From: Vombatus ursinus
Lineage: Eukaryota; Chordata; Mammalia; Diprotodontia; Vombatidae
Assembly: GCF_900497805.2 (NCBI RefSeq)
Contig: NW_020940358.1
Coordinates: forward strand, 26,808,614 to 26,872,613
Length of the DNA stretch: 64,000 bases
Direction of reading: 5' to 3'
The translations under genes were made by a program, and so were the position numbers. This document shows positions 31,695 to 43,232 of this stretch, one piece after another. The notes under the pieces are model-generated. The model saw only the letters and a list, made by a program, of their open reading frames with translations, searched no databases and had not been told where the DNA came from. Numbering within the stretch: position 1 is the first letter of the stretch; each line of letters starts with the position of its first letter.

Positions 31695-32335
31695 AATACA
31701 AAGTTACTAAAAAGCAGAATTGGAAGAAACCTTAAAGGGCATCTAATCCAACTAACACCTACATGTGGATCCCCCTGCAACATCCCTGGCAAGTGGTCGT
31801 CCAGACACCACTGGAATATCTCTAGCGAGGGGGAATTCATTTTCCCTTATATCCAGCTGAAATATGACTCATAGCAGCATCCACTCGTGGTTCCTGGACT
31901 AAGTAGAATAAATATAATTTCTCTTCTCTATACAACAGACCGTCAAATATCTAGAGAAAAGAGTCCTCTACGTCCTTCCTTTTTCAGGCTAAACATAACT
32001 AGCTCCTTCAATTGATCCCATATAGCATAATTTTGAGTCCCATTACCATCCACCCATTTGTCAAGGTTCCTTTGACCCAAACATGCCAGATATGGCCCTG
32101 ACCAGGTCAGAGAATAACTGGACAGTTGTCTCCCTCATTCTAGGTGTTTTGTTTCTTTGGATGCAGCCTAAGATTGTCTTAGCTTTTTTTGGTTGCTGGG
32201 TCACAAACCTTGGGCTCATATGCAGCTTGGAGTCTTTAAAAATCCCCAGGTCTCTCCATGAACTGTTGTTCTCTAGACACACCTCTCTTGTACTGTACTT
32301 GCAGAAGTTAAAGATTTGAGTCTTATACCCTAGCA
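31695..32335 (-). mobile_element. L3/CR1 LINE 3' region
   Basis: Read on the minus strand: 'gacctggggatttttaaaga', 'ttaggctgcatccaaagaaa', 'ctctgacctggtcagggcca', then 'gatattccagtggtgtctgg', 'acgaccacttgccagggatg' and the terminal 'gttggattagatgcccttta'. This is the C-terminal RT and 3' UTR part of the CR1-like L3. No intact frame. Confidence 0.82.
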
Positions 32336-32439
32336 ACCCCTGAAGAGAGAGTGGGACTTATCACTACACCAGACCTGCTCACCTAGAAGCTAAATGTCAA
32401 AGGATCATCTGCTAAGAAGCCAGGTCTCCCAAGTTCCAT

Positions 32440-33010
32440 GCAAGACAATGGCAGAGCCTTGCTGTCTCTGCCTCACATCTCTCCCTACTCCAATCCATCC
32501 TCCATACAGCTAGCTGCCAAATCTCAAGTGCAACACTGTCTGACCCTGTCACTCTCCTATTCAGTAAACTCCAGTGGCTCCCTAATATCTCTAGGATAAA
32601 ATCTAACTCCTCTATTTAGCTTTTAAAGCCCTTACAACCTGACCCCAACCAATCTCTCCAGCCTTACTGCATGTCACTCCCCCACTTCCTACACTGTGAT
32701 CTGTCCAGACTTTCCTTTTCTCAGTTTTTCACATACAGTACTCCTTCTCCTGTCTGGGCCATTGTACTGGCTCTCTTACATCCCTGGAAGGCTCTCTTTC
32801 CTTACTTCAACCTCAAAGAATCCCTCCCTTCCTTGAGAATCAGTTCAAGCAGCACCTTCTATACAAAGCCTTTCCAGATGCACCACCACCACCTATTAAT
32901 GTCTTCCCTCCCTAATTACATTATATACAGTACCTTGTATTTCTTTGTAATTTACTCTCTATTTATTCTACACATACTGTATTTATGTATGTGCTTGTTT
33001 CCTCCCTGTT
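32440..33010 (+). mobile_element. L2 LINE 3' region
   Basis: 'tgaccctgtcactctcctat', 'ccagtggctccctaatatct', 'aggataaaatctaactcctc', 'tacaaagcctttccagatgc', 'acattatatacagtaccttg' follow the L2 3' order, ending at 'ccctgttaggatatctttcg'. The terminal 'ataaatgcttgttg' part is missing. Confidence 0.88.
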
Positions 33011-33089
33011 AGGATATCTTTCGAATGAAATCAAAAGAGGCGATATGAATATAGAGGAAACCTCTGAATACTATGTAAATAATAGTGAC

Positions 33090-33350
33090 TGATGATGATG
33101 ATAGGAATGGAAGAATAATTTTTATATAGCATCTACTATGTGCCAAGCACTTTTTAATATGCCACCTTCTAAGTGCTAGGCATTTTTTGCAAATATTATC
33201 TCCTTTGATGATGATGATGATAACAATGAAGCTCATAGAAAGAATGGAAGTTACCTTCCCAAGGTCGTATAGATAGTAGACAACAGAGATTAGATCCAAA
33301 CTCTTCTGATTTCAAATTCTGGTGCTCTTTCCAGTACATCACTTGGCTTC
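33090..33350 (-). mobile_element. MIR-type SINE
   Basis: (GAT)n, 'tctactatgtgccaagcact', 'caaatattatctcctttgat', 'cttcccaaggtcgtatagat', head 'ttctggtgctctttccagta'. A partial duplication of the tail ('taagtgctaggcattttttg') is present. Confidence 0.8.
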
Positions 33351-34064
33351 CACTGATTCCAAACTGAAGAGTTCAGTTCACTTAACTTTCTCTGTGGCTC
33401 AGGTCAGTCTTCCCTGTGGGTGATGGAATACTACTTCCTCAAAGACTGGCATGGAAAACAGCCCTGAGACAATCAGAGCTGTTAGTGCAGTGATATGAGA
33501 GAAAACACAACTCAAGGAAAGGGACACACGCTTCCTTGCCTAAGATATAGTCATTCCTTTCCTGCTAATTTGTCCACTGTGGGCTATGAGCTGAATTGCA
33601 TTTATTTAATAGTCTCTGGCGTCCCATAACACAGGCGCTCAGCGTAATAACTACAGAGCCCCAAGAACCCTGAGGAACTTAAGGAGAGAAAATTCAGGAC
33701 AAACAAAGCAACAATATGTAGCAACTGTGAACCTTTGGTGACCCCACTTTCTTCCCCAGACCCCCACCCCCAACAAGTCCTGAATGTTAAACAAATCCCC
33801 AGCCTAATAGTACCATGTTGGTCTCTACCAGGTGTTGGGTAATTATTCAAGTTGTATCTATAACTGGGTCAAGGGAATAACTTTTTTGGCGGTGGTGATT
33901 GGAGGGGGTAGGTTGAGGAAATGAGGCAGGTTATTCACCCTGAATATAGTCTTAAGGAATGGAAGAGAAGACACAAATCAGGGATCCATGATCCTTCCAC
34001 AATGAAGGAAACTTTTTCTAAGGAAGCAGAAAAATGTAGCTGAAAAAACTGGAGTAGGAGTCTT
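33351..34064. other. unique sequence
   Basis: Nothing recognised. The minus frame at 33,602-33,850 has no known domain. Confidence 0.45.
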
Positions 34065-34112
34065 AAGATTACAGATTTAGGGCTAGGAAGAACTTAGAGA
34101 TTTCTCATTTTG

Positions 34113-34281
34113 AGGTTCTTAACCTGGGGGTCTATGAACTTGGTTTTTAAATAAAAAATATTTTGACAACTATTTCAATATAATTGGTTTCTCCTGTAAT
34201 ATGGTGCATTTTATTCTATGAATTTAAAAACATTATTCTAAGAAGGGGTCCATAGGCTTCACCAGATTGCCAAAGGGGCCA

Positions 34282-34282
<1 letters not shown>
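34113..34282 (+). mobile_element. hAT-like non-autonomous DNA transposon relic
   Basis: Starts 'gaggttcttaacctgggggt' and has 'tttcaatataattggtttct', 'aaaaacattattctaagaag', 'gtccataggcttcaccagat'. These match a common mammalian MITE whose ends read CAGGGGTTCTTAACC, a hAT-type terminus. The right inverted repeat is lost in the CA microsatellite. Exact family not recalled. Confidence 0.6.

Positions 34283-34318
<36 letters not shown>
34283..34318. repeat. (CA)n microsatellite
   Basis: About 18 pure CA units, replacing the right end of the MITE. Confidence 0.97.
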
Positions 34319-34320
<2 letters not shown>

Positions 34321-34499
34321 AAAATCCTTGATGTAAACCAATGCCTTTATTTTATAAATGAGGAAATAAACACCAGGAAATACTAAATGACTTGTCCAAG
34401 ATCACACAGGCCATAAAGTAAGTAGCAGATGAGGGATTCAAGCTCAGATCCTCTGATTCCAAATTCATTCTGCTGGGTTTTCACTACACCACTGGCTAC

Positions 34500-34640
34500 T
34501 AGTCTTGGCTCTGCCATTAACAAGTAGTGTGACTTTGGGTATCTTCCCTTCTCTGGGCCCAAGTTTCTTTATAAAATAAAGGGATTACACTAAATGGTCT
34601 CCAAGGTCCCTTTCTAGGCCTGACATTCCATGAATATTAC
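34500..34640 (+). mobile_element. MIR3-type SINE, 5'-truncated
   Basis: 'gtcttggctctgccattaac', 'aagtttctttataaaataaa', tail 'aatggtctccaaggtccctt'. Confidence 0.8.
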
Positions 34641-35111
34641 AAATAAAATGCTTTGGCAGGCAAACACTTAACATGTCTGCCATGTGGAAAGGCATGCCTT
34701 CATGGGCTTAACAGAAGACACAGTTATAGAGGAAAAACCTTGCCCAACAGGTATTAAACACTAAAAGAACATAGATCCTCATGACTAGCCTATGGGTATG
34801 AAGAGGCGTGGTGTGCTTGAGAGAAGAGAACATCTCTACTACGTAGAGATGAAAGCAGCTTTCATCATCAGAGAAGAGGGTCTTGTAAGGGGCCACAGAT
34901 TCTAACCACATATGGGTCAATACCATCTCGAGGAGTCTCTCCCAGAAGATTCACAATTTCAGTTTATCAGGGCATTGGATGACAGGCAGTGGGCAGGATC
35001 AGGTGAAATTTTTAGTCTATGTGTATTGAGCTTATGATTCTGATTTCTGCCTTTTGTGTTCTTGATAATTTTGGTATTATTGATAACTCCTGATTATCAT
35101 AAAAGGAAAGA
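34641..35111. other. unique sequence
   Basis: No repeat or gene recognised. Confidence 0.4.
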
Positions 35112-35520
35112 AGTCATAACAGTTGGAAGAGAAGCCTGAGAGACCATCTAGTCCCATGTATAGAAGCAGTTAGGTAGATCAGTGGATAGAGTACTGGGCC
35201 TGGATTCTGGAAGAGCAGAGTTAAATCTGGCCTCAGACACTTACTAGCTGTGTGACCCTGGGCAAGTCACTTAACCTTTCTTTGCCTTAATCTACTGGAG
35301 AAGGAAATGGCAAACTACTCCAATATCTTTGCCAAGAAAATTCCACGGACAGCATCAGTGTGCTATGATCCATGGGGTCACAAAGAGTGAATGATTGAAC
35401 AAGACCCATGTACATATTTTACAGATGGAGACATCGAGGTCTGGTGATGGGAAGGGACTTGCAAGACAGTAGTAGAGCTCACATCAGAATCCAGGTTTCC
35501 TGACTCTGAGGGCTGTTGCA
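35112..35520 (-). mobile_element. MIR3 SINE opened by MAR1
   Basis: 'agaagcctgagagaccatct' to 'agtcccatgta', then MAR1, then 'catattttacagatggagac' to 'tttcctgactctgagggctg'. Removing MAR1 and one target copy restores a continuous MIR3. Confidence 0.85.
35163..35404 (+). mobile_element. MAR1 SINE with TSD
   Basis: Head 'agttaggtagatcagtggat', CORE 'gctgtgtgaccctgggcaag', RTE-like tail 'ctccaatatctttgccaaga', 'catggggtcacaaagagtga'. Duplication cccatgtata/cccatgtaca (35,153-35,162 and 35,405-35,414), 9 of 10 matching. Confidence 0.93.
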
Positions 35521-35669
35521 TCCTCACGTTGATGGGGATTTTAGGGGAAATGAACAAAGGTCTTTAGCACCAATGACGCATTTACCATGACTTATCCCTT
35601 TTGCCCAAGTAAAATCCTAATGGATTACAAGTGGGTCTGCTCTCCTAGAAGGGACAGAATGTCCAAGTT

Positions 35670-35815
35670 AACTCTGCTATCTGCCACACAGCATGGCTTT
35701 CCCACCTGAGGGACCTTGGGCAAGTCATCAAACCTCTCTCCGTCTGTTTTCTCATCTGTAAAATGAGGGACTTGGTCTATGTGCCTTCTATGATTTCTTC
35801 CAAGCCCAAATCTAT
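35670..35815 (+). mobile_element. MIR3-type SINE
   Basis: 'gagggaccttgggcaagtca', 'ttttctcatctgtaaaatga', tail 'ttccaagcccaaatctatga'. The head is weak. Confidence 0.75.
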
Positions 35816-35855
35816 GAGCCTATCTGTTCCTCTTCGAGCCTATCTGTTCCTCTTC
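35816..35855. repeat. exact 20-bp tandem duplication
   Basis: gagcctatctgttcctcttc occurs twice head to tail with no mismatch, at the end of the MIR3 tail. Confidence 0.95.
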
Positions 35856-36027
35856 CATAGAAAAGTCTTCTCAAGCACAATAAAAGTGCAAAAATATATT
35901 GTTTAAAAGAACACTAGGATTTACTGGCTTAAATTTATGGCAAGAGCCACACTCCATAAAGTCAGGGCTGAACTACATAACTGCTTTCATATAACCATAA
36001 TCAGAAAGGGTCCTATAAAACAAAAGA

Positions 36028-36232
36028 GCAGCATAGTGTGATAGGAAGAAGATTGGTTGTGGAGTCAGAGGCCCTAGGTTCAAATCCTGCCTTTAACACT
36101 TACTTGCTATATGATTTTGAGCAAGTAATTTCTTTTCCAGAACCTCTATTTTCTCATTGTAAAATGGAGATAATATTTACAACTCTGTAAACCTTAAAGA
36201 GCTACATAAATGCAAACTATGATTAAATAAAA
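36028..36232 (+). mobile_element. MIR-type SINE
   Basis: 'gcagcatagtgtgataggaa', 'ctaggttcaaatcctgcctt', 'tattttctcattgtaaaatg', 'cttaaagagctacataaatg'. Confidence 0.85.
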
Positions 36233-36511
36233 AAATATATCATCTACACACACATACCTTCTTACCATGCTTGCCCCTCCCCAGAAATTATCAAACCAAA
36301 GTAAGAAAAAAATCATTGAAAAGCATTTTAATTACAGGAGAAACAGTATCATTTTAGGTAAAAGACATCTGAGCTTTACTTATGTAGTAAGTGGGAATTA
36401 CGGCATTAACAAAATTCACTAGAAAGATCATTGCAGCGGAAGCTGCTTATGGGCACATACTATGAGACCAAGGGACTCAGTGAGACAGACTTTTTCTGAG
36501 TGCAGGGTAAT

Positions 36512-36690
36512 AAATACAAAGAACACTGGACTGAGGCAAGAGACCTGTAGTCTGGTCCCAACTCGGCTACTAACTTACTGCGTGATCTTGGGCAAATCAT
36601 GGTCCCTGCCTTGACCTCAGCATCTCCAACTGCAAAACGAGTGACTAGATCTTGAAATTCTCTTCCAGTCCTAAGAATTCTTAATTCTTT
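36512..36690 (+). mobile_element. MIR3-type SINE
   Basis: 'acactggactgaggcaagag', 'tgatcttgggcaaatcatgg', tail 'gactagatcttgaaattctc'. Confidence 0.8.
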
Positions 36691-36704
36691 CTGATGCATA
36701 GATG

Positions 36705-37275
36705 TGGCCTGGTTTCTCCTCTTCTCTAAAATGGTCAGTGGTTCCCTATTGCCTGAGTAAAGTTTAATTTCCTTTGCCTAACATTCAAGGTCCTCTACAA
36801 CCTGACACTAGCCTACCTTTCTATCCGTATCTCACATTACTTCTCTTCATACACTCTCCATTCCAGCCACATACTCTCTTGTCCTTCTGAATGTGTCCTG
36901 TGCTTTCCTCTCTCCACTCCTTCTGACTTCTCTCCTCTCCACCCCACTCTTGGCCTACTAACTTTCTAGCCATTCTTTAAATTACAACTCAAATGAAACT
37001 TTCTTTAGGAAGCCTTCCCTGAATCTCTCATTTTAAAATGACCTTCCCTCACTGACCTCAGATAGTACAGTTTTCATAACTTTCTAATGTACTTAAGATG
37101 TAATATTACATATTGTAGGTATTTGTGTTTGTGTCACAGAGTCTGTAACCCTTATGAGGACAGGAGCTATGTCTTATCTGAGCTTTGTATCCCTCTCTGC
37201 CCCAGTGACCTTGGGATCACAGTGTTCCGTACATATTTGGTGCTTAATATATGCTTGCTGAATGGACAAATAGGA
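36705..37275 (+). mobile_element. L2 LINE 3' end, complete tail
   Basis: 'cagtggttccctattgcctg', 'aacattcaaggtcctctaca', 'aggaagccttccctgaatct', 'cttatgaggacaggagctat', 'tatatgcttgctgaatggac': unbroken L2 order to the terminus. Confidence 0.9.
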
Positions 37276-38044
37276 CAAATAACCTAGGGGAAAAAGCATT
37301 TGATTAAAAAAAATAAAAGAAAACATGAATCTGTGAGATCAGAGCAGGGCTAATTTGACACAATTTTAAATACCATTCAAGAAGAAATATTTCCATGTTG
37401 GAGGTCGCAAATGGATATGTGTGTGTTTGAATTATTTATGTTCAAGTCACAAACTAAAGAATGAAATGGGGTGTCAGCAGGGGGGAAAGAATCCTGTCTG
37501 GGGATTTGCTATTGAGGGAACACTAAGTCTTTCCTCCTCCAAATCACTACCTAAGGCAGGAGATTTTGAGCTGAGTGAGCTCTCTGGAGATCCAGAGTAC
37601 AGTAACTGGCAGGAGATACAGCATCGTGGTAAATGCAGCATAAACAGTGCTTTAGGCCCAGGAACCTCTGGCTCCAGTGGTGACATAGTACATAGAGAGG
37701 CTGCAATATCTACCCTTCACCCACTTGGAAGAGCAAATTCAGGGAAAAAAAAAAAACCAAGACCAGCAACAGAGTGGAAACAAGAGCCAGACAAGTGAGG
37801 TGCTTCCCTTTGGTGTACCAAGCTGAGGAGCTCAGAAAAATATAGAAAATGTGTATCTGCTGTCCCAAGTGTGTCATGTGCCCTCAGGATGTGAGGGACA
37901 ATTTTATATTCTTGTATGGGTATACAAATATCTAGTTACAGCACTGCTCCAGCAGCCCACAACTTCTGAAGTCAAGACATTCCACATGACCCTTCCATCT
38001 TTTGTTTTCCCATTCATGCAATTTCCCTAGGGCAGGTGAAATCA
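37276..38044. other. unique sequence
   Basis: A 125-codon plus frame (37,421-37,798) is not recognised and faces a 70-codon minus frame (37,474-37,686). No repeat seen. Confidence 0.45.
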
Positions 38045-38162
38045 CTACAGACAGGGTGGCATAGTGAAAAGAACCCTGGATGAAAAAGTCTGAAGACAGG
38101 AATCTGAGACCTGGCATTGCCACTTACTAGCTATGTACCCTTAGGCAAGTTACAACCTAAGT
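38045..38162 (+). mobile_element. MIR SINE, 5' half
   Basis: 'cagggtggcatagtgaaaag', 'atctgagacctggcattgcc', 'acttactagctatgtaccct'. Confidence 0.75.
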
Positions 38163-38464
38163 AGGAGCCTATTTCTGCTGCTGGAACTGTGCCCAAGCTA
38201 CCCTGAATGGTGAGTGAGTATGAACTCACCCAACCCACTATATCTAGCTTGCCCCAGACCATGCTTCACATGTAATCTACCCTGAATGCTTTTTTTTCCT
38301 CTACAGAGCTGTGTACTCCAATCCCCCACTTTCCTGCCCTTGCTGGACTCAAATTAATACCACTGGGGACCTGCCGATTCCCAGGCAAAACTCCCTTCCT
38401 TGGCCACCACTCTCCTCTATGCGCTGTCTTACCCCCAGGAGAATGTGGCTTCTTTAGGACAGAC

Positions 38465-38655
38465 ACACTTTACTTTTTTAGGTCCATCACTAGCGCCTAA
38501 ACTCAGTGTTTGGCCTGTAGTAGGCACTTAATAAATGCTTCTGCATTCATTCATTCAATGTCAAATGAGAATAACAACATGCTATCTCCTAGGCCTGTTG
38601 CGAGAGAAGTACTTAAAAGTGTTGTACAAACATCAGGTATTATTATTTGCCTAAT
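38465..38655 (+). mobile_element. L2 3' end followed by a MIR 3' half
   Basis: 'tgtttggcctgtagtaggca' to 'aatgcttctgcattcattca' is the L2 tip. At about 38,563 'gtcaaatgagaataacaaca' and 'cctaggcctgttgcgagaga' start a plus-strand MIR tail. Confidence 0.75.
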
Positions 38656-38694
38656 AAAACTACTAATCCCAATCTCCTGAGTCCCTCTATTTAA

Positions 38695-39600
38695 TAACAA
38701 CATATATTTATTAAGTATTTATGACATACCAGGCCCTGGGCTAGGCAATGCAGCTAAAAATTCAATACTATTAAGAGCTTACATTTTATGTGCATCATTA
38801 TGGCAGACGCAAAGTTGAAAAAAAGAATAAATGAAAATCTCTTATTAAATACTTCCCATGTACTAAGTAAGCACTGGGGATGCAAATACAAAAACAAAGA
38901 CTATCCTGGACCTTACATTTCAATAGGGGAAACAATACATGTAGGGGAATGGTGTACAGTGAGAGGTGCTTTGGTCTGCAAAGTTACACGGGTGGTGATC
39001 AGAGGAGCCGACTGACATAATCCAACCAGGAACAATGGTAGAGTTGGTTTAATAATATTTCACACTTCCAGAAATGGATAGTGGTATGTGGGAAGGAGAG
39101 GGTGTAGATGTGGTGAGAAAGCAGTGAAGGAGGTGGGAATGAAGAAGGAGGTAGGAGAGAAGTGAAGCCTGGCTAGAGCTCTCCTAAAATAATACTCCAG
39201 GGAGGCAGTCACCAATCAGGAAAGTGGAACCCCAGGACCAGAGTTCCACCTTAGAAGGCTGATAAGGAAGTTTTGGAGAAGGTAACAGAGAAGGAAAAAT
39301 AAAACACTTCCTGAGTTCAAGGAGCCCCAAATCTACTAGGTGATATCGCAGGGACATAAGTATTATATAAAGTAAAATATTGTGAGAGGCAAAGGAGTGA
39401 CAAAAAATGTTTCAAGGAAATCTGAAGAAGGGAGACCATTTTTATCTGAAACAGGAGGGAGACAGATTGTCAGGAAGGCAACACTTGAAGTGTGTCTTTT
39501 AGGAAGGGAAGAATTCAAACAAGCAGAGCTGAGGAATGAATAGTTTTTAAGCATCAGTGGCAGCATATGCAAATGCATGGAGTCAAGAGAATGCAGGCTC
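38695..39600 (-). mobile_element. L2 fragments, two overlapping 3' tips
   Basis: A first reverse L2 tip ('tattaagtatttatgacata') is followed at about 38,840 by a second ('actaagtaagcactggggat', 'tggaccttacatttcaatag'). From 39,300 'caaggagccccaaatctact', 'caacacttgaagtgtgtctt' and 'tgcaaatgcatggagtcaag' continue the reverse L2 3' UTR. 39,000-39,290 is unclear. Confidence 0.6.
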
Positions 39601-40411
39601 GAGACTAAAGAACAGAACTATAGGAATTTTTGTACCCACAACAAGCAGCTTTCACACACTTTCACAAATACACTTTCAGTAAGGAGTAGGAATGGGACAC
39701 CCTCCATTGTAGAGGAGACAGAGACCCAAGGATAACAAGTGGCTGCCACTCCTGGGGAAGTGTGGAGCTCATTTCAGTGACATCTTGCAGCTTCCCATTT
39801 TAGCTAACTATGCTTGCTAGATAGGAACCAAGTTAGGCTGTTTCTGTTCTGTGGTAGGACAAGCACTTTCTGCACCCTCTGCATTCAGTGCCCTGGGATA
39901 AAGCTCCATTTGCTCTGCCTTAGTTATAGGCTAGCAATTTAGTGTGGCTGAACCACAGAGTGTATGAAGAGTGAAAACAAAGCAGGAAAGGTCGGTAGAT
40001 GGTTAAGTAATGATCCCTAGTGAAACTGAAAACAAAGAATGACAAGACAGACTGCGACAAAAACACAGGAGAAAAACACAAATGTAAGGAGGCAAAATAT
40101 GGCCTTTAATTTATATTTAAGTATGCACAACATTTATGTCATTGAGGCCGAAACCTTAGTGATATGGGATATTTTCACTTTTGCAGATTACTCCCTATCC
40201 ACACTTTCTCATTCTGTGTAATTGCTGTTCATGGTCCAATCTAGCCCTTCCACAGAGGATGAATTTGTGATGTGCTGTAGGATGTGGCATCTTTCCAATG
40301 ATGACCTATACACCAGAAGTGGTGTAAGAGATATCTTGGAGGACATATAAGATTGGAAAAGGAGGTGGTACATTTGGAATCAAGAGCAAAGGAAGAATTT
40401 GCTTGTAATTG
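39601..40411. other. unique sequence
   Basis: No repeat or gene recognised. Confidence 0.45.
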
Positions 40412-40485
40412 TATTCCCAGCCTTTACTGCAGTGCCTGGCATATTGTAAATCCTTAACAAAAGTTTGTTGATTGACTGATTAAAT
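40412..40485 (+). mobile_element. L2 3'-terminal fragment
   Basis: 'ctgcagtgcctggcatattg', 'taacaaaagtttgttgattg'. Confidence 0.75.
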
Positions 40486-40554
40486 GTCTCTAAGACAGGA
40501 GTCTATAGCTTTCCATGAGAATATATCTTGGTATCTAGTCAACTCAAAGTCAAG

Positions 40555-40965
40555 AAGTTGCTTCATAGGAAATGAGAGAATTGAAAGGGCCCTCAAAAGT
40601 CTTCAATAATCAAATCTCCCACATCATACAGAAATCCTCTCTTAAACACCCTTTGGCAAGTGGTCATTCAAGTTCTACTTGAGTATTTCTAATGATGAGG
40701 AGCTTAAACCTCACAAAGCATCATATTTCATAGTTAGATAGCTCTATTGGGAGGTCCCCTTTGTGAAAAGCCAAAAAGTCTGCCTCTCTGTAATTTCAAC
40801 CTACTGTTCCCTGCTCTACTCCATATAGAGCAAAGTCGAAACAATAAGCCAAAGAACCACTGTGGCTCTTGGTGCCCACACAAGAAAGGAGTTCCTCAGG
40901 GTTTGTGATAAGACTTTTTTCCAGAGACCTCTTTGCAGAACTTTTCTTGGAGACCTGAAATAGGA
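40555..40965 (-). mobile_element. L3/CR1 LINE 3' end
   Basis: 'tttggcaagtggtcattcaa', 'gagtatttctaatgatgagg', 'gttagatagctctattggga', 'ctctgtaatttcaacctact' run in reverse L3 3' order. Confidence 0.8.
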
Positions 40966-41029
40966 TATAAGCTTATAATGTTCTCGACAAATTGGGCTGT
41001 TTGTCATCCACTATCTTCATAATACCCTT

Positions 41030-41395
41030 TTGGGTCCCATACCCTTATTCATGCCATCCCTATCCCCTGGAATAGGCTCCCTACTCCCATTTCTGCTTAC
41101 TGAAGTATCTTCTCTCCTTCAAGGCTGACTCAGTTGCTATATTGTCCATGAAGCCTTCCCTAATTATCCAAGCTGAAGGTAATTATCTCCTTCAAATTTT
41201 TTAAATAGCATTTTGGATTTCTTCTTTGAACTTATAATATTCTAACTTCTGTTACAGTTATTTTGTGAATACATCTTATCACCCTTACTAGAATAATAAG
41301 TTTGTCAGTAGGGATTGTATCTCATTTCATTTCTTACATTCCCTGTAGAGTGTCTAGCATAGAATAGACACTTAATAAATGTTTGTTGACTTTGT
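41030..41395 (+). mobile_element. L2 LINE 3' end
   Basis: 'atgaagccttccctaattat', 'gaataataagtttgtcagta', 'gtagagtgtctagcatagaa', 'ttaataaatgtttgttgact'. Confidence 0.88.
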
Positions 41396-42719
41396 TGTTG
41401 TCATTGCCATGAATTACAGGCACATCAAAACATCTGGCTTCTGAAGTTGCCTTAAAGGCCAGAATGGTAACTTCCCTTCAAGTTGGGAAACTATTTGAAG
41501 GAAAGGGAGGAGGTTGAAAGAAAACTCATACTTTTTTCATCCACAAATGGCAATTGTGGTTAAGTTACATACAATCTTTGGTCTTTAAAAATCCTTCTAG
41601 GAGTGATGACATATTTCTGTCTGAAAAGAACATTTAGAAATGTGTCCCATTAAGACTGACAAAAAATGCAAGTGGAAGGTTAACCCAGGGATTATTTGAT
41701 GAATTCCAATTGAGGCAAACAGTCAACTTGAGTAACCCAGGCCTGGAAAACTCTCCTCCTTTTCCTCTACTCCCCTCAATGATTGAATAATTTATTCAAA
41801 TATCCAGACCTCTCCTTGTAGAGACTTAGTCCACATTATGGGCTTGGTCTTCAAAGCTTTTTTTCTTCATTGTCTGTACCCAGTGGAAAATGCCACCCCA
41901 GTTCTCGTAATACAAACAGACGAAGAGGTTCCTTGACATACTAAACAGTGGCTGACAATTATTTCTGAAAGCTATAACATTTTCATCACTTTTAAATCAG
42001 CACCATATGACCCATCCTCATCCTCCTCCTCATCATCATCATAAAAAACCCAAAACAGTAGGTTAGAAAATTCCTTCCATTCCCCATGATAAGAGCCAAT
42101 CTGGGGAAAGGTCAAGGAAATGTATAGAAATGAAGCACCTGATCATAGCTTGGAATGAGTCCCCACCTCCCTCCTTTCCAAAGAGCCTTACTTTTCCCCC
42201 TGGAAACAATTTTTAGTATCTTTTGTAAATTTTTTTCTGGTCGTAAGGCACCAGGTTCCTTTGGGAAACCTAGTGCCTTTTTACTGAGATTATGATTCCC
42301 ATTTGGCAATGAATTGCTTAGGAGTTTTGTATTAAAAGTAATAACTATTTTTACCTTGGTCAAAGTTCGACAAAACACAGATGTCTTGCTCTGTATTAGT
42401 TCTCTATATTAAACTAGAAACAAAGTGGGTGGGGGTGGGGGGGAAACAGCTCAGGGGAGAAAATCTTGTCTACTTAGTGTTTAAAATCAGGCAGAGGGTG
42501 CTGGAGGATTTAGTACAGTAGAAACAAGTGGATAAGAAAAAGAATGAAAATCCTGAAACTAAAGCAAATGGAGAATGGGCCTGCAACTTCCATATCTAAT
42601 CAATCACTCACAGCTCAAATCTCATTTTGTTAGGAGGTTCACACTGCCTCCAACTCCTGGCACATCAAGTCTGAATTACTGACATTAGCCCCCATGCACA
42701 CTTACTCTTTTGTCTTGTT
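41396..42719. other. unique sequence, 1.3 kb
   Basis: No SINE or LINE seen. A short TCC/TCATCA tract at about 42,013-42,045 and a G-rich tract at about 42,426-42,444. The 88-codon minus frame at 42,112-42,378 is not recognised. Confidence 0.5.
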
Positions 42720-42885
42720 TAGGATCATAGAATTCTTAGAGCAAAAAAAAGGGTTCATAGACTATAGGACATCAACTATCAGAACTGGAAGGTCCACAGA
42801 GGCCACCTCATTGAATCTCCTCATTTTAGAGGGGAAGAAAACAAACCAGAGAGGGGATTTCTATTCCCAGGGTTATGAAGTACTT
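42720..42885 (-). mobile_element. MIR3-type SINE, CORE and tail
   Basis: 'ctatcagaactggaaggtcc', 'cacctcattgaatctcctca', 'ccagagaggggatttctatt'. The head is missing. Confidence 0.7.
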
Positions 42886-43232
42886 TTGGTGGCCACCTTG
42901 GATCACAAAAAGAAAAGGGATTTTTCTATTGCAACACGTTTTATGGGCACAGTTCCTACACCTGTCTGTGCCTTCTAAATTTCCTTGTCTAAACTTTTAG
43001 TGGAGCCCCAGGGAAGTGATAACACTGTATTCCCATTATGATAAAAAGCACCACTACCACCACCACTTTCTTCACCACCTGTTGTCACAGATCTCAAGAG
43101 ATGTTTGTTGGGTCCGAGTGTTTGGCTCTAGAGTTCTGGACAAATTCTAGGTTAGGGTGTATTCTCCCTTGGTATACGGTTCTCATTTCACTCTTGCTCC
43201 AAGATACGTTCAGCAAAGCTGAATTCCCAGTG
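42886..43232. other. unique sequence
   Basis: No feature recognised before the AT satellite. Confidence 0.4.

Larger units (their letters stand above)
34065..34496 (-). mobile_element. MIR3 SINE opened by a hAT-like MITE
   Basis: Tail 'ttagggctaggaagaactta' stops near 34,112 and the MIR3 resumes near 34,325 with 'aatgcctttattttataaat', through CORE 'cttgtccaagatcacacagg' to head 'tctgctgggttttcactaca'. Confidence 0.75.
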
